Assembly: GCF_038150125.1 (NCBI RefSeq)
Contig: NZ_JBBVMF010000008.1
Coordinates: 190,029-254,028 of the forward strand
Length of the DNA: 64,000 nucleotides
From: SW132 sp038150125
Lineage (GTDB): Bacteria > Bacteroidota > Rhodothermia > Balneolales > Balneolaceae
Direction: 5' to 3'
The notes under the pieces are model-generated. The model was not told the origin of the DNA. It searched no databases and saw only the letters and a program-made list of their open reading frames with translations. Position numbers and translations under genes: made by a program. Shown here one piece after another: positions 63,310 to 64,000 of the stretch; within the stretch, counting starts at the first letter, position 1, and each line of letters starts with the position of its first letter.

Positions 63310-63960
63310 ATAATAAATTTACAGCTCTACCGATGACAGTTTTTAAAAAGTGTTGTTTTTGAGCTTTTAAAGACGATTTCATTTTTATGGGCACATGCCT
63401 TTTCACCTGCCAGACACAACTGGTTTCGCGCCTGCGTGAAACGAAATGCCCTGGCAGGGGCATAATGTCCGTAGCCCCGTACAAGCGCCGTGTGGTTGAC
63501 GGCGTGCAGTGCGGGGTTAGTAAGTGCGGGCAGACCAGGTGCCCCGAGGCACTTGATTCCGCAGAAGAAATGAATTTAGTCGACGGGGTTATGAAAGATC
63601 TGATTCGTGTAGCCCTTGAGTTTGAGTACGTACTTGTAAGATTAATTATTACCCGGTAAGCCGCACACTTCTCCATACACAAAATACGTGGTACTTTTCC
63701 TGGGGAAACCTAATGCTGTCACTTACTAAACAGTGTTGCCCGGTTTTTGGGCAAGATTAGTTGCTACCAATGACAGATTGTAAAAAGTGCTGTTTTTGAG
63801 CAGATTTCAAGGATTCAAAAGCTTGGCTTTATTTATGATACCTCCACTCGTACTATCACTTCTTAAATGGTGTTGCCCGGCTTTTGGACGAAATTAGGGA
63901 CTACCAATGACAGTTTGTAAAAAGTGTAGCTTTAGGTTTTAGACAACGATGTTATTTTTT
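63310..63960. repeat. Second block of the dispersed repeat family, with structured G/C-rich core
   Basis: CTACCRATGACAG cores at about 63325, 63761 and 63901, and TTGCCCGG-type hairpins at about 63737 and 63872, mirror the 61.7-61.9 kb block, including the sequence GATTTCAAGGATTCAAAAGC and its derivatives. Between the first and second core lies a G/C-rich stretch with three strong hairpins (63406-63458, 63472-63519, 63522-63554). Confidence 0.65.
63387..63659 (+). CDS. Possible Cys-rich 90-residue ORF (uncertain)
   Basis: Open frame of 90 codons with seven cysteines in its first two thirds (CLFTC, and C-x4-C-x4-C in QCGVSKCGQTRC) and a hydrophobic helix-like C-terminus (DGVMKDLIRVALEFEYVLVRL). 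No Shine-Dalgarno and no family recognised. It coincides exactly with a highly self-complementary stretch, and the opposite strand is also open for 125 codons, so the frame may be a by-product of structured repeat DNA or RNA. Confidence 0.2.
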   Translation: MGTCLFTCQTQLVSRLRETKCPGRGIMSVAPYKRRVVDGVQCGVSKCGQTRCPEALDSAEEMNLVDGVMKDLIRVALEFEYVLVRLIITR

Positions 63961-64000
63961 TGAGCACAAATCTAAACATTTGAAAATTTATAAACGGTTT

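Overview
The window reads as chromosomal DNA of a Bacteroidota/Rhodothermota-type bacterium, most likely a marine member of the Balneolia (Balneola/Gracilimonas/Rhodohalobacter relatives). This is inferred from gene content and style: a b558-type succinate dehydrogenase with one diheme membrane subunit, type 2 isopentenyl-diphosphate isomerase, an atpD-atpC pair away from the other ATP synthase genes, many lipoproteins and secreted metallopeptidases, a DUF4296 lipoprotein, a DUF1080 lipoprotein, few Shine-Dalgarno sequences, and intergenic palindromic repeats. No rRNA, tRNA, prophage, CRISPR array or intact transposase gene was seen.

Layout. 1-8.6 kb: a tightly packed + strand run (end of an outer-membrane barrel protein, an SH3/caspase-like lipoprotein, EamA transporter, pta, fni, polyprenyl synthase, bamD, nadD, LD-carboxypeptidase) with several start/stop overlaps. 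8.8-10.8 kb: three - strand housekeeping genes. 11-14.4 kb: sdhCAB. 14.6-16.6 kb: recQ. 17-23.2 kb: three M14 peptidase-family genes around a divergent promoter region; the middle one has lost every catalytic ligand. 23.7-29 kb: an inactive-looking beta-lactamase-fold protein, a DUF4296 lipoprotein, an SDR, coaX, udk and a cell-wall amidase. 29.8-33.9 kb: a 1001-residue coiled-coil AAA+ ATPase followed by an MscS channel. 33.9-41.5 kb: small genes, a decayed FG-GAP lipoprotein and a frameshifted zinc-ribbon membrane protein. 41.6-48.1 kb: valS, rsmB, atpDC. 48.2-56.7 kb: a large HExxH lipoprotein protease, an SLC12-like transporter and an M28 lipoprotein peptidase. 57-61 kb: phosphoesterase plus lipid kinase, two VOC proteins (one frameshifted), DUF1801 and GNAT. 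61.2-64 kb: DNPH1-like and DJ-1/PfpI genes embedded in repeat-rich DNA.

Main themes. (1) Pseudo-enzymes: a caspase-fold lipoprotein, an M14 peptidase and a serine-hydrolase homologue each keep their fold signature but lack catalytic residues. (2) Several families of short inverted-repeat elements sit between genes, including a ~200 bp MITE-like element with perfect 15-bp ends and a 5-bp flanking duplication at one copy. (3) The ATPase-MscS pair is the best candidate for an undescribed functional module. (4) Three indels in homopolymer runs break otherwise good genes, so assembly error should be excluded before calling them pseudogenes.
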